A DNA stretch of 64,000 nucleotides. Source: Dryococelus australis. Taxonomy: Eukaryota; Arthropoda; Insecta; Phasmatodea; Phasmatidae. The notes under the pieces are model-generated. The model did not search any database. It saw only the letters and a list, made by a program, of their open reading frames with translations, and was not told the origin of the DNA. The position numbers were made by a program, and so were the translations under genes. The stretch's first letter is position 1, and each line of letters opens with the position of its first letter. Of this stretch, positions 21,765-32,739 are shown piece by piece. Location of the stretch: positions 67,031,760-67,095,759 of the forward strand of contig CM057005.1 in assembly GCA_029891345.1 (NCBI GenBank). Direction: 5' to 3'.

Positions 21765-22003
21765 TATAGGCTGTTCACGGTAAAGTGAGCACTTTTAAGG
21801 CCCTCCCAAAATGCATTAAACCCTAATAAATATTTATTGTAGCCTCAGACGTAAACTTTTGAGAGCGATGGAAAGTATACACTGTGTTTATGAGTCATAT
21901 TGCAAAGTTTACATTAAAAAGTGGTGAGAAAGTAGAAATAAATTAGAAAGGAAAAATTTAGCAGGGCCTTAAAAAGTGCTCACTTTACCATGAATAACAT
22001 ATA
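21765..22003 (+). mobile_element. GTTCACG-TIR subfamily II element inside a SINE tail
   Basis: Starts TATAGGCTGTTCACGGTAAA and ends TTTACCATGAATAACATATA. Interior GCCTCAGACGTAAACTTTTG, TACACTGTGTTTATGAGTC, GAAAGGAAAAATTTAGCAGG. CCTACC lies immediately on both sides, placing it in the simple tail of SINE2. Confidence 0.9.
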
Positions 22004-22612
22004 CCTACCTTCGCTAACATTTAACCTATGCAAAAGTTCGAGTCACAACACAGTGGACTTTTGAGACTTAACTTTCTCTGATAAAATGTTTTATGGAACG
22101 ATGACTAAGGTATAATGACGAAATGCAAAGTGTATGCACAGAGAAAAATTATGAAAACAGCTAACTAAAATTCTCAAACTAAAAAAAAAAAAATGTTAGC
22201 GACGAGGGGTGACAATGAATCTACGACTGTTATTTTTGCACTCTTAAATGTATTGTGTGTACAGAGCTGTCTGGTGCTGATCTCTACAGCGTCCACGTGG
22301 GCACTAATTTTAATACACCCTATATACGTTATAGTGTGCCACGTCTGTGCGGGAGCAGGAAGCGGCGCAATCAGAGCGAGACGCAATAACAACTAGCCTG
22401 CGGTGTGAAGACGGCCAGCAGACCTGCTGCGGCTTGGGGCGGGTCTGTCTGCCACCAACAACCGGTCGCTGGGGCAGACGTAGGCGCGCCCATCTTTACT
22501 GACTTAGGCACAACCTCTGATTCTATAATTAATTTTGTGTCACGCCAGACTACAAATAACGTCCGGTGCCAACTTTGGAGCCCATCTAGAACTGCAGAGA
22601 TATGGCGCATGC
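22004..22612. other. Unassigned stretch
   Basis: No repeat or domain recognised. A short A-run lies at about 22181-22193. GC content rises after 22400. Confidence 0.4.
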
Positions 22613-22630
22613 ATGAGAGACGAGAGAGTG

Positions 22631-22867
22631 GAGAGATTTGGGCAGCTCTTAACAGCGAGGTCTGAGAGCCGATGAGGGTGAGTGAAGCGAATATGGTGCG
22701 GCGGGGGGAGGGGGAAACGGGATATCCCTGAGAAAACCCGCCGACAAACGGCATATCGTCCGGCACGATTCCCACTTGCGAAAATCCGGTGACCCCGGCC
22801 GGGGCTTGAACCCGGTTCGCCTTGGTGGGAAGCGAGCGTGCTAATCGCTCAGCCACCGCGGCCCTCT
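22631..22867 (-). mobile_element. tRNA-derived SINE1 with perfect 18-bp duplication
   Basis: The element is bracketed by identical copies of ATGAGAGACGAGAGAGTG at 22613-22630 and 22868-22885. Reading on minus: head GCCGCGGTGGCTGAGCG, B box GGGTTCAAGCCCCGG, body GGGAATCGTGCCGG, 3' end AGAGCTGCCCAAATCTC. The intact duplication shows this insertion is among the youngest in the window. The 161-codon ORF 22371-22856 (-) runs through it and is fortuitous. Confidence 0.93.
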
Positions 22868-22885
22868 ATGAGAGACGAGAGAGTG

Positions 22886-24649
22886 AGTTGATGGAAAAGG
22901 GGGGAGGCAGAGAGAACTATTGATATTCCAAGAGTTACCTGTAATGTTCCAAGTTGAAAACCCCGAGATATCTGCAAGAGATATGTGGAAAAAAAAACAC
23001 CATATGTTGTGAAGTTACACGTTTGCAGGTGTATATATCACATCGTCAACGTATATTAAGTTGTGTTGAGGTCACTTTTTCATGTTTCTTTCCGGGTGAT
23101 GACTGTAGCATTTCCTCTCCGCGTTTGTTTTGCTAGCGGATGTTTTCTTATAGTTCCATCTGACGCATTATATAACGCTGCCTGTTTTTCTGATCTGATG
23201 TGTAAGTTAGATAAAGAGTTCTCTCTTCACTTCCGTACACATCTATCTAACAGGAACCTTGTTCTTCTTTGGTGGCGGCGGCACTTTCATAGAACGTAAT
23301 TCCTACATAAGCAACAACGGGAAGTATTGCTGACTGAGTAGTCATATTGGTACGACTAACTGTATGATTTTGACGTTAATAGCTTGCCGATTCGCCTATC
23401 TTCCCTGCTCTTAGCGACATATTATCGATCATGTCAACATCAATGTGAACGAATGCACTGTTTTCTTAACTTAACTACACCGTATTCAACACGACTTTGA
23501 CATCTCCGGGGAAACGAAATGATCAGCGACACACAACAAAAATTGCTAAACTACATTAACCGTTGTGGGCCTAATTCACTATCGGAAAATTGCATAGCAA
23601 AATATTATGAGAACATAAAGAATTTACAGAAGACAAAATTAGCATACGCTAATCGGGATAATCAAATAGCGATACCTTTGATTGAAAACTGATACACTGA
23701 GAGGAACTTCTCTCTGGACCAACAATGTAATTTTGTATGCAGCCAAGCAAATATATTCAGTTCGATTCGACCAGATATTTTGTTGTCGGCCATATTTTGT
23801 CGACCCAACAAGACAGTTTAGTCAGTTCAAGTGTATATTTTGTTTAGTCAACAAAATATTTTGTTAGCGCAACTATACTTCGTTCGGCTGTATACAAACC
23901 TTTCCAAACGCGGTTCAAAAATGGCTCAATAACAATAGCGTATACAGTTAACTACATTAAAAAATGCAACATCTGGTCCTATGCATGTACCCATACACAG
24001 ACTTCATATGCGATTGTTGGCACATCCAACACTTTCGTTTTATAACACTGCAAAACATAGTAACACCACACAGACGGAGCCATTTTTAGGTTCTATACAG
24101 TCAAGAAATAATCTACATGAAGTGCTGCACGAGGCGGATCCACGTGGATCAAAAAGTGGCAATGCTCTCATTTATCAATTGTCTTTTATTTATCCGAAAA
24201 TTAAGAAGTGCTTTAGCCTGGTCACGATATGGGTGGGTGGGTGTACGTTTTGAATTGCAAATAAACTTTTCACGTTTTGGGTCATGTCGGATATGACGAC
24301 TACAAAATTACGCGCGATAAAAAAAAAAAGTTATTTCTTAATTTTTGGCGTGTTGTGTGGCTGTTGCAAATTGAGCGGCGAACATCTATAGATATTTGAA
24401 CATTACAAATTAGCAAATCTACCTAATCAAAAACACAAGGACTGAACTATACTGAATATAGCAATAAAATTACTTCGGTGGTAACAGTGCATCTTCCGCA
24501 CACGAAGGCCGTGCAAATGATCCTGATATGACAGAAAAAAGTTGTACTTGTTCTTACAATCGTAACACGATACATTTCTGATCGCCCTGCTGCTTGTTTC
24601 TGACAAACAGACTGCTGACGTTTCATAAGATTAAAGCAGGAGTTAGCAA
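22886..24649. other. Unassigned 1.8-kb AT-rich stretch
   Basis: Contains several ATATTTTGT motifs around 23775-23880, but no bounded repeat, tail or recognisable coding segment. Confidence 0.45.
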
Positions 24650-25140
24650 TAGTCCGAGGAACACGACATGACAGACTGACACGACGTCACAGCTTGACGG
24701 AATTTCACATTACATTTTATTCAATGTTCACAATACCCCGACGAAATCTGCCCGACAAGTGTGTTAGTTGGCTGTTGGAAAATCCTAAAACGGCAAGTTA
24801 TCCTCACAATATCCAATATTTACTGTTTAAAACTCGCGATAAATTGAATGATTATATTGCTTACGACAATATTAGAATTTATACGAGAGAAAAAAATGTA
24901 TTTTAAAACAAACTGGAGCGTTATTTCGGCGGTAAGTCAGTTTATTATTTAATACAGTACAGAAATACGCACGAAATTTTGTTTTCTAATGTTTCCATTT
25001 TTTTTTGCGACCCCGACACGATGGAAAGTAGAAATAGAACCTACATTTGTCGCGCTGTCGGGACTGCGATTGTCGGGCTGACGTCACAGTGACCTTGCTT
25101 TTCATTGGCTGCTACTCAGATGTTGTCGTGTCGGGGTATC
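24650..25140 (-). mobile_element. CCCGACA TIR element (family G), TA-flanked
   Basis: Left end TAGTCCGAGGAACACGACAT, right end TGTTGTCGTGTCGGGGTA. Internal GGGCTGACGTCACAG and CATTGGCT match, in inverse, the copy at 33446. TA next to both ends is compatible with Tc1/mariner-type MITEs. Confidence 0.6.
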
Positions 25141-26041
25141 GGGTCTCCAGCACAACACGCACATACAACGCAGCGCGAGCGTCGTGCTCTCGACGGCTTG
25201 GACAAACTGTTTGCCAGGCCTGCCTCCACCCGAGAACAAGACGACACAGGAGGGGGAGGCGACGAGCAAACATGTCGACACAGCGTTTGTCCGTTGCATT
25301 AACGAACGTTCGTTCGCTCATCAGCCAGCTTGCCCGTGGGGAGAGCAAAGAAAGTTTGCTGAGGTTTGTCCACGCCCAAGAGCCGAGTCTCTCTCCACCT
25401 GGCCATAGGCTGAGGAGACGATAGAACGTTTTAACGGTACAACCTCACGAAGTCCCCGAAATTAAGACGAGTATTTAATAATTATTTAAATGATAAGTGA
25501 ACTCGACGAATTTGTAATTTGCTGCGCGATTAGATTTAGGTTCGTGGATGATAATGTCGGAGTAGGAATGATAGAGTTTGAACCCATATTGGAAGTGAAT
25601 TGTGAAATACGCTTTACCGAAACTAGCCGCCAAAACAAATTTAGATAACTTACACGTTTTCTGAGACATCTTGTGTTTAATACACATAGCAGCTTTTAAC
25701 CATAATTCTATATATTAGAATAAAACAGACAAACTTATTCTTCATGAGAATAACTGCTTCGGTATTAATAATTAATAAATTCAACAGACCAACTCATAAA
25801 AGAGACCACACACACTCCATCTTTTGTTACACACAGAATGCTAATTAGAAACAAAAGAACCATCACAGGCAGTCCATGTCCGTCGAATACCGTCCCCTGG
25901 CGAGGACACCAGATGTCGCCCCGCACACAGGGCTGCACGAGACGACCCAGCGAACAGCATCAGACACTGCTGTGTGTCTCAACGTAGAGTGCGCTGAGTG
26001 TGACTGAACCAAGAGGGAGAATTTGGGCCGGAGAATTGGCT
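25141..26041. other. Unassigned stretch, GC-rich left part
   Basis: About 25141-25430 is GC-rich with overlapping ORFs on both strands (up to 125 codons), none recognised. 25440-25860 is AT-rich. GGACACCAGATGTCGCC near 25904 resembles phrases seen near retroelement ends, but no LTR pair is visible. Confidence 0.4.
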
Positions 26042-26500
26042 GGATACTTAAAAAAGAAGGATTTGCAAGAAAATCTTCGCCATGGTATACCGTCAGAATG
26101 TTTACTATGATTGTGTGTAAAACAATATGTAATAATAATGTAGAAAATAATTTTTGTAATTATTTTTATGTGCGCCCATATGTCGCAAAATTTTTTGGCT
26201 GAAACTGACGTAAATAACGTTAAATATATCATTGATATGATACATTATTACTATGATTTTATTACACATGATCGCAGTAAGTATTATAACTATCTTTCTT
26301 AAAGATTTTATTACAAATTCTGCTTTCCGAAGCATCCGGAATGGAAATGCGTTTAAATTTGGTTAAACATACAGACTATTTTATCAATAATTTTTTTACA
26401 TTTAAAAAGTATATTTTAGTAAAATATTTTATAATGTTCCAAAATGTAGGCCTATACATTCTTCTTTCATTTACAGCATAAATCGCACTTTTATGACTAT
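26042..26500. mobile_element. Long-inverted-repeat element (family M), left arm truncated
   Basis: From GATTTGCAAGAAAATCTTCG to TTTACAGCATAAATC it follows 15296-15717 closely: CAGAATGTTTACTATGATTG, GTGCGCCCATATGTCGCA, TTACACATGATCGCAGTAAG, TCTGCTTTCCGAAGCATCCG. The outer 185 bp of the left arm is absent, so only one arm is intact. Confidence 0.75.
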
Positions 26501-26828
26501 TTTTAAGGTGTCTACTATTTTTTTACGAGTTCTTCACGTTGTATAGTCAGGTGCAATGCTCCATAGGCATTGCTTTACTTCAACTTTAAGATATAAGTTG
26601 TGGGAAGAAAAAAAAAGACCACTGTACTCCCTGCATCCTCCCCTCCCCCCCCCCCCCTTCCAAAGGATAACAGTGCTAATCAGTGGCAACTGGCGAGGCG
26701 TGCACAGCAAACAAAGCTTGGCGATGTGTGTACCCAGCTCTTAGTAGCACTAACGACAGTACATTCATTAGAGCCACTCCCCTGAGTCGACTAAGGAAGA
26801 ATTCTCCTGTGGGCTTGCTTTTTCTTTT
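26501..26828. other. Unassigned stretch with C13 tract
   Basis: A C homopolymer occupies 26645-26657. No repeat or coding similarity recognised. Confidence 0.4.
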
Positions 26829-27258
26829 TAAGGTGGCCGCCATCCAACGTGTCTAAGTGAGGTCTGCTTACGAACAGCATTTAAGAAAAGTTATGTCTCT
26901 ATAAGTTTTCCAGTTCCTCCATTTCTCTCTAAAGCATGTTTTCGTCATTGTGAAATTGGATCAAACGGATGTTTTTAACGGACATTTTTAGGTATGAACA
27001 TTCCGGTACAAAACATTAAACAATGAATAGGGACGTGCATCACACCTTTAATCGAATTATTACGTCATAAAATGGTAGGGTTTCCGCTGAAAGCCTCATA
27101 GAGGCGAGTTATCGACTGCAAGACTGCACGCCTATTCAGTGCTTTGCACGTAGAGGCGATGAGAGAGTCGATGCGAATGTCTCGGTCGCCCCTAGCGCTC
27201 CCACGCTTTATAAAAAGACCTCGCATGCAAAATTCCTTCAACCAGGTGGCCACCTTAA
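26829..27258 (+). repeat. Possible TIR repeat ending in a RepD module
   Basis: TTTAAGGTGGCCGCC at the left and GGTGGCCACCTTAA at the right form a short inverted repeat. From about 27066 the right part follows RepD (TTTCCGCTGAAAGCCTCATA, GTAGAGGCGATGAG, GTCGCCCCTAGCGCTCCCAC). The terminus CCTTAA agrees with 12404. Confidence 0.5.
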
Positions 27259-27339
27259 CATGGCCAGACTCTTTTACTCATTTTCCTAATGCTTTTTTTT
27301 TGGCCTTTGGTTTCCTGTTGGCGGACCACATTATTATTA

Positions 27340-27534
27340 TTTTTTACATTAAATGTTTTTTATTTTACCCTTAGACATAAACTTCCAAGTGCGGTAGAAA
27401 TGTATACACTGTGTTTATTACTTGCATGGTGATATTTATTTTTAAAGATGGTTAAAGAATTATAAATGGCTGAAAAGAAAAAGTATTTAGGGCCCCAAAA
27501 GTGCTCAGTGTTCACTTTACCGTGAACAGCCTAT
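27340..27534 (+). mobile_element. GTTCACG-TIR subfamily II element, left end lost
   Basis: Interior TTAGACATAAACTTCC, AATGTATACACTGTGTTTAT, GAAAAGAAAAAGTATTTAGG and the intact right end CACTTTACCGTGAACAGCCT. The left TIR is missing. The right end abuts a subfamily III copy. Confidence 0.8.
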
Positions 27535-28140
27535 AGCTTCCTAAATATGCCGTGTATCACAAACGTTTTATAATACTGTTAACATAAAAATATCTTGGTT
27601 TTGGTTAAATTTAACTAATAATCATATTTTATAAATAAATTATAATGTTCAATTCATAATTATTACGAATAACGACAGGGGGGAGAAAAGGTGTGTCGGC
27701 AATGGCAATGCCTAGTAAGAAGTAGTTCCTATGCAAAATATTACTATAGGCTGTTCACGGTAAAGTGAGCACTTTTTAAGGCCCTTATAAACTTTTCCTT
27801 TCATCCAATTTCCATCTTCCTGCTGCTTTTTAATACAAACATTGCAAATGTGACCAATAAACACAGAGTATACATTTGGCTACCCTCAAAAATGAATGCC
27901 TGAGACTGCAATAAGATATATATATATATTAGTGGTTAATGACTGTTGGGAGGACCTTAAAAAGTGCTCACTTTACCATGAACCGCCTATAAACTGAGTG
28001 CGCACGAATGCGGTATGTCCTACCTTTGATGTAATTTTCCAGACGTGGTTAAGCTTTGTTTGCATGAGGCTGAGCAGTAGCCTAAAATTATGACTTGGCA
28101 AGGGTTCGGAAAATTTGGAAGTAGCCACGAATGTACTATA
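27535..28140 (+). mobile_element. GTTCACG-TIR subfamily III element carrying a subfamily II insertion
   Basis: Left part 27535-27744 (TTCCTAAATATGCCGTGTATC, GTGTGTCGGCAATGGC, CCTAGTAAGAAGTAGTTCC) continues after the insertion as 27992-28140 (ACTGAGTGCGCACGAATGC, TTTTCCAGACGTGG, TTTGTTTGCATGAGGC, GGAAGTAGCCACGAATG). The left terminus (about 70 bp) is missing, apparently displaced by the element at 27340-27534. Confidence 0.75.
27745..27991 (-). mobile_element. GTTCACG-TIR subfamily II element nested in subfamily III
   Basis: Starts TATAGGCTGTTCACGGTAAA, ends TTACCATGAACCGCCTATA. The interior is in reverse orientation (TTTTCCTTTCATCC, ACAAACATTGCAAATGTGAC, CCTGAGACTGCAATAAG) with a short TA repeat near 27916. 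It occupies the same TA of its host as the element at 40284. Confidence 0.9.
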
Positions 28141-28289
28141 CCAACGCTATGGTAATGGCGAGGCGTGAATGCGCTGAGTGGGAAGTCCGCTTGATTATGC
28201 GCGTGTGTACACTGGTCCGAGTGGTTCGTCAGGATCAACATTCTGCTAGTGGCGATGCATTACGAGGCACTCCCCCTCACAGTAGCGAG

Positions 28290-28327
28290 GCTTTCGAAAG
28301 TGCTCACTTTACAATGAACAGCCTATA
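28290..28327 (+). repeat. Solo right TIR of the GTTCACG group
   Basis: CTTTCGAAAGTGCTCACTTT and ACAATGAACAGCCTATA form a right terminus without a recognisable body to the left. A subfamily III fragment follows immediately. Confidence 0.75.
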
Positions 28328-28504
28328 GTAAGAAATAGTCCTTACGCAAATTATCATTAAACTGAGTGCGCACGAATGTGGTGCATAGTCCCTTTGATGT
28401 AATTTTCTACACTTGGTTAGGCTATTTTTGCACGAGGCGGAGGAATGTCCTGAAAGTATAACTTCCGCAGAGCTTCACAAAAGTTAGGGAGTAACCAAGA
28501 ATGG
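28328..28504 (+). repeat. GTTCACG-TIR subfamily III, right-half fragment without insertion
   Basis: GTAAGAAATAGTCCTTACGC, AATTATCATTAAACTGAGTG and the right end through GAGGCGGAGGAATGTCC to GGGAGTAACCAAGAATGGA. At the TA that carries an insertion in two other copies, this one reads uninterrupted CATTAAACTG. Confidence 0.75.
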
Positions 28505-28554
28505 ACTCTAAATGATACACGAGGTAGGCGACATACGATGTAGGAAATATCCAG

Positions 28555-28745
28555 ATGTAAGAGATGCATGGCGTAGGAGATGCGCAAGGTGTGAGAGATG
28601 CGTGGGATAGGAGAGATGCGTGGGATAGGAGAGATGCGTGGGGTAGGAGAGATACGTGGAGTAAGACAGATACATGGGATAGGAGAGACGCATGGGGTAG
28701 GAGATGCACGTGAGATAGGAGAGATGCGCGGTGTAGGATACACGC
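28555..28745. repeat. Minisatellite, 18-19 bp unit, about 10 copies
   Basis: Imperfect repeats of GAGAGATGCGTGGGATAG. Because 18 is a multiple of three, several frames stay open on the minus strand and give Ser/Pro/Ile- or His/Leu-rich strings. These are by-products of the repeat, not a gene. Confidence 0.9.
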
Positions 28746-29145
28746 GCCGTGTTGGTGATATATAGGCGCACTAGAAAATTGCTATAAAAAAAACTCTTTT
28801 CCAGCCAGCAAATATCTGCGAAAACACTTATCTAATTTAGCCTTTTATGATCAGATTATCGAGTTTTTTATTTGGCTATGTTCTTTACAGAATATCGCAA
28901 ATGTTCTGCTTTATAGTAGCGAATCTGCATTGGCCCAATGAAATGGGTCAGTAGCTTCCCAAATGCACGAGCGCCAATAATGAAAGAAAACTATCGGACA
29001 AATAAACAGTCCGTTGGATCCTAGCAGTCAACTTCTCCCGCAATAAACCATCGTCTCTAGTAATAAGCGATGTTGGTGACATGCGATGTTTCTGATATGC
29101 AATATTAGTTATATCAATAACACCAATATTTGCGATCGCCATCTA
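28746..29145. other. Unassigned stretch
   Basis: No repeat family recognised; a few GATG-rich strings near 29070-29105. Confidence 0.4.
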
Positions 29146-29229
29146 TTTACAATACTCTCTCGGAGTGACACATAGCACCGAAATCGATATCAGAGAATAC
29201 GTAAGTACACAGACAAAATGGCGTGAAGG

Positions 29230-29420
29230 TTCCATTGACATGGGCGTATCTATTAGGTAATTGGCTGCGCGAGGCTGTTATAACAGGCCTTGGTTCTGAT
29301 TGGCTACTGCGTACAACGGAAGGTTTCCTATTGGCTGAGCTGCCTGCTGGTTTTTTTTCCCCAAATTCTAAAACAAACCAAGCTAATGGGACCCTTTGAA
29401 TTTCGATATGGCGCACCTAG
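29230..29420 (-). repeat. ATTGGCT-rich dispersed repeat (family T), copy 1
   Basis: In inverse it shares AGCCTCGCGCAGCCAATTAC and CCAATAGGAAACCTTC with 51530-51680. Four ATTGG boxes (CCAAT in reverse) fall within about 170 bp. Repeat class unknown. Confidence 0.5.
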
Positions 29421-29649
29421 GCCCAAGGCTATTTCCTGCCTATTGGACAAAGAAATGCACTATTTTTGAGATGGCGGAAGCATGCCTGTCGTGAACTTTC
29501 GGCTGGCGAGTAGTTTACCAGGCACCGACTGAAATACACTTTGCTGCAGATTGGCGCCATCTTGTTGGCGTGTGCAATTGAAATTTGAGGTATATGCAGC
29601 TACCTCTCTTCGGTTTCTTAAGGTTAATCTTCCTACGCCATACTGTATT

Positions 29650-29930
29650 TTTAGTTTTTATAACTTGTTTATATTTAAAAAAAAAAATGAAAATCCCGAA
29701 AGTACATCTGTACCGAACTAGTTAATCTTACACAGCAGAATACATAACGACTGAACTAAGAACTCGTATTGACGTCACAATGTTGATTTTGCCAAATTTT
29801 GGCACATTTAAAATCTGTAGTTCAACCATTATGCGTGAACTGCTGTATAAGGTTAATAGCTAGTTCGGTATAAAAGTACTTTCGGAATTTTCTTCTTTCA
29901 AAATATAAGCTAGAAAAATAAAAAATCCAA
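29650..29930. mobile_element. Inverted-repeat element (family Q)
   Basis: AATCCCGAAAGTACATCTGT with ACCGAACTAGTTAATCTTA pairs with its inverse TAGCTAGTTCGGTATAAAAG and TACTTTCGGAATTTTC, giving arms of about 50 bp or more around a 100-bp loop. The pairing fades outward toward 29650 and 29930. No known family recognised. Confidence 0.65.
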
Positions 29931-30736
29931 TATAGTCGGGGAAGATTCCTCTCGAATACTCTGACCGGTTGGTAAGGATGTTGGAAAAATATCGATATAC
30001 CAAATTGACGATATTATATCAATATAGCGGTAACGATATTTTATCGAAATCAATATTTTATTCCCAGGTATCAGAAATAAATAATTTTAAATGCTCTTTT
30101 TTTGAATACGAAAATTGAATTACAGATGTACTAGGTTTACTTTGGCAACGTGCACCAAAATCAGACGTGGCGCCTCGGGTCTTCAATATGTATCATCCCA
30201 AGCAATTTTAAATTGTTGTCAAGTCCTTTGATACATAAAATATCAAAATCCGATGTACCAAAAATCGATAGTTTTTCCGATATATCGATACTTTCGTAAA
30301 TAACCAATATATATAATACCGACGTTCCCCCCTTACCCAACGATAACAACATTTGTACCTGGTGGTAAGCCGGGATGAGGAGTTGGACGCTGTTCAAGCG
30401 AATCTCTCGACGCTCAGGCGGCAGATTCGCCACGACAACGTGACAGAGGAGAGATTTGTACAAGGGAATTTGGGGGGGGGGGATGAGGGGCGCAGAGAAG
30501 ACAAAACGTTGGCAGTCAGGGGCCTTCAGGCGGTGCTAGCGATTAGCCAGTCGCCCGCGACCCACTTCTGCCCGGCTGTAGAGAGGACTCGTCGCGGGAG
30601 GGAGCTGTATTTTTAACAAGGCCCCGCACGCAGAGCCACAAGGGTGATGCAAGGGCTTCGTGTCGACTGCCTGCCTTCCACCTGCGGGCCTGCGGAACTT
30701 CCCACTCGACCCACCCCCACTCCCCCGCTTGACGAG
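29931..30736. other. Unassigned stretch with TATCGATA-rich inverted motif
   Basis: GTTGGAAAAATATCGATATA at 29981 and TTTTTCCGATATATCGATAC at 30268-30292 could be ends of a decayed hAT-like MITE, but no 8-bp duplication is clear. A G11 run lies at 30472-30482. The GC-rich part 30360-30740 has several ORFs without recognisable domains. Confidence 0.35.
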
Positions 30737-31022
30737 GCCATTCTGACCCAGTGTACACAACTGTGTGCATTACGCACGTGTTGGCAAATTTTTGGTTTGT
30801 ACGGCACACTGCGAAGCTCTAGGTGACCAATGATCTTACCTGTGGGTAAATGATTCGCAAACTGTCTTAACTGGCCTAGGGTCATGATTGGTTCATGTAA
30901 CTGTAGCTGAACAAATGGCTGTGGTAACGAGAAAAGTGTAGTGTCGAAGTACAGCACGCATCATAAAATTCCTTGATTGCAACACCTGACGCCGTACATT
31001 AAAGTGGGTCAAAAAGGGTTAA
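30737..31022 (+). mobile_element. piggyBac-like MITE; right TTAA reused by another insertion
   Basis: CCATTCTGACCCAGTGTACA, TTACGCACGTGTTGGC, TTTTTGGTTTGTACGGCACA, CAGCACGCATCATAAAA and AAAGTGGGTCAAAAAGGG end at TTAA (31019-31022). The left TTAACC is mutated. Confidence 0.8.
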
Positions 31023-31520
31023 GGCCATTTCACACACTCAAATGTTTATTCAATTAAATTTAATTAACTAAGAAGTCACTTCATTTGCATTTAAATGAAT
31101 TGCATACATTAGCTTTCAAGTCTCCGCGTGAAAAATTATCACAAACCTTTAAAGAAACCAATTTTAAAAAAATACCAAAAGTAATTTTTTAGAACTATCT
31201 GCGATTCACGCACGGCACGAAAACAATTGGTTAACCCACTACAAATTTCCATTTTACTGTATATTTTAATTTTATGAAATATGAATCCTTATTTTGTAAC
31301 ATCTTTAAATGTGTGCGCACAAATTGATTTTTATTAGATTGCTTCCATTAAAGCTGTCATAAAAACTGCGATAATCGGTCGAGGTTATGAATTCAAGTAA
31401 TCGAAAGAGAAAATGGCCACGATTGTGACGTTTTTATGACGTCCTATAGCATTCAATGAAATTGAATTCAATAAAAAATGAAGGTAATTTGAAGAAAAAT
31501 TTGATCGTGTGAAAGGGCCT
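31022..31520. mobile_element. PIF/Harbinger-like MITE with TTA duplication
   Basis: The ends AGGCCATTTCACACACTCAA and TTGATCGTGTGAAAGGGCCT are inverted repeats of about 22 bp. TTA lies directly outside both (31019-31021 and 31521-31523). The 499-bp AT-rich body is non-coding. TWA target and GGCC...TTTCACAC ends fit PIF/Harbinger or a relative. Confidence 0.75.
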
Positions 31521-31954
31521 TTACCCTAACACACACGCCCTGAAGAATTCTCAGTTACCATCGTCACCCAGGGCACTTTCCAACTACCTGCACAGTGTTG
31601 CCAGATCATACAAGTCATACTATTCCCGCTACCCTTTTCAAGAATTCCCTTTTTCGTTTGAGTAGTTACAAAAAAAAGAGAATTTTTGGTGTGAAAAGTA
31701 CCTACGAATTTCTTATAACTACTGACTCTTTTGAACACATGGGAAGGGCTTCAATAGATGCATGGCATAACAAGCGACCATTTATATAATAGATAGTGTG
31801 TCAAACAGCAACCAATAGCATTATCAGGGAAAATGCGCTTTTTCTATCGGCGTTAGCTTCCGACCTTGTAAAAAAACGATCATGATTTTAAGTTACCCAT
31901 TTTGAACATTTCAGATGTGAAAGTGTATACTTGGGATAATATGTTAAGGGGTTA

Positions 31955-32219
31955 AAGGCTGTTCACGATAAAGTGATCACTTTTGAAATCAACCCTAGAA
32001 AAAAGTCACTGCCCCTACCTGAATTTTTAACGGGCGCAAATGAGCAGATTTGTAAAGTATTTACTTTTCTAACAATTACATAGTTTCACTTGACCGACGC
32101 ATGAATAATGTGATGCCCATAGCAATGTTAATTTTACATGAGGCGGAAGAATACACAACGTGCATACAAGTAGGCTGAGCTTTCCGCCAAAGTGCTCATT
32201 TTACCGTGAACGGCCTATA
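31955..32219 (+). mobile_element. GTTCACG-TIR subfamily I internal-deletion derivative (265 bp)
   Basis: Both TIRs are present (GGCTGTTCACGATAAAGTGA and TTTTACCGTGAACGGCCTAT). The interior jumps from TTTTTAACGGGCGCA directly to AATGAGCAGATTTGTAAAG, losing about 140 bp of the usual middle. Confidence 0.85.
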
Positions 32220-32375
32220 CTTCCAAAATTCTCGTTCTCTCATAATTGCAAAGAAATGTACGAACCATGTAGTTTACAGTCAGTTTTCCTATATTGATTA
32301 TTTATTCTCAAACCACAATAGAAAGTCCAGGCAGAAATTAAACGAATAGGCCTAATGACAAGATGGGAAATGTTA

Positions 32376-32475
32376 GAGATGAATATATGTATGTATGTGT
32401 GTGTGTGTGTGTATGTGTATATATATATATATTTATTTATTTATATATATATATATATAATGTGTGTGTATGTAT
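32376..32475. repeat. GT and TA microsatellite
   Basis: A (GT)n run followed by (TA)n with interspersed TTTA and a second GTGTGTGTA. Short ORFs through it are meaningless. Confidence 0.9.
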
Positions 32476-32739
32476 TCAAAATATGGATCCTATTATTATT
32501 TCCTGGGAATAAACAATTTTGTTTAAGAATCATGAAAATCTACACGCAAAGTTAAATGTTACTGGCTTAGTTCAGAAAATTCCTGTTTTTTTTTATTCCC
32601 TCCCGCTTCCTTGCCAGCTACTCAAATTTCCCAAACAAAAAAAACGGGATATTTCCCGTCATCTGGCAACACTGGGTCTGCTTGACAGAAACTCTTGCGC
32701 TGATATTCTGTTCAAAGACTTATACGGTAGAACTGTCTT

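Larger units (their letters stand above)
31593..32674. mobile_element. Probable hAT-type element, with an internal MITE
   Basis: The ends CAGTGTTGCCAGATCATAC and CCCGTCATCTGGCAACACTG are clear inverted repeats of the CAGTGTTGCCAG type, also seen at 13067. The flanking 8-mers TACCTGCA and GGTCTGCT agree in only 4 positions. The body holds a subfamily I deletion derivative and a GT/TA microsatellite. Confidence 0.6.

Noticed and set aside
22371-22856. 161-codon ORF on -
   Set aside because: Mostly SINE1 sequence; similar peptides appear at every SINE1 copy (16358, 53058, 63774).
25860-26041. Possible LTR or retroelement end (GGACACCAGATGTCGCC)
   Set aside because: No second direct copy, primer binding site or coding region nearby.
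28417-28771. Three long overlapping ORFs rich in Ser/Pro/His repeats on -
   Set aside because: The 18-bp minisatellite keeps all frames open; no start context or similarity.
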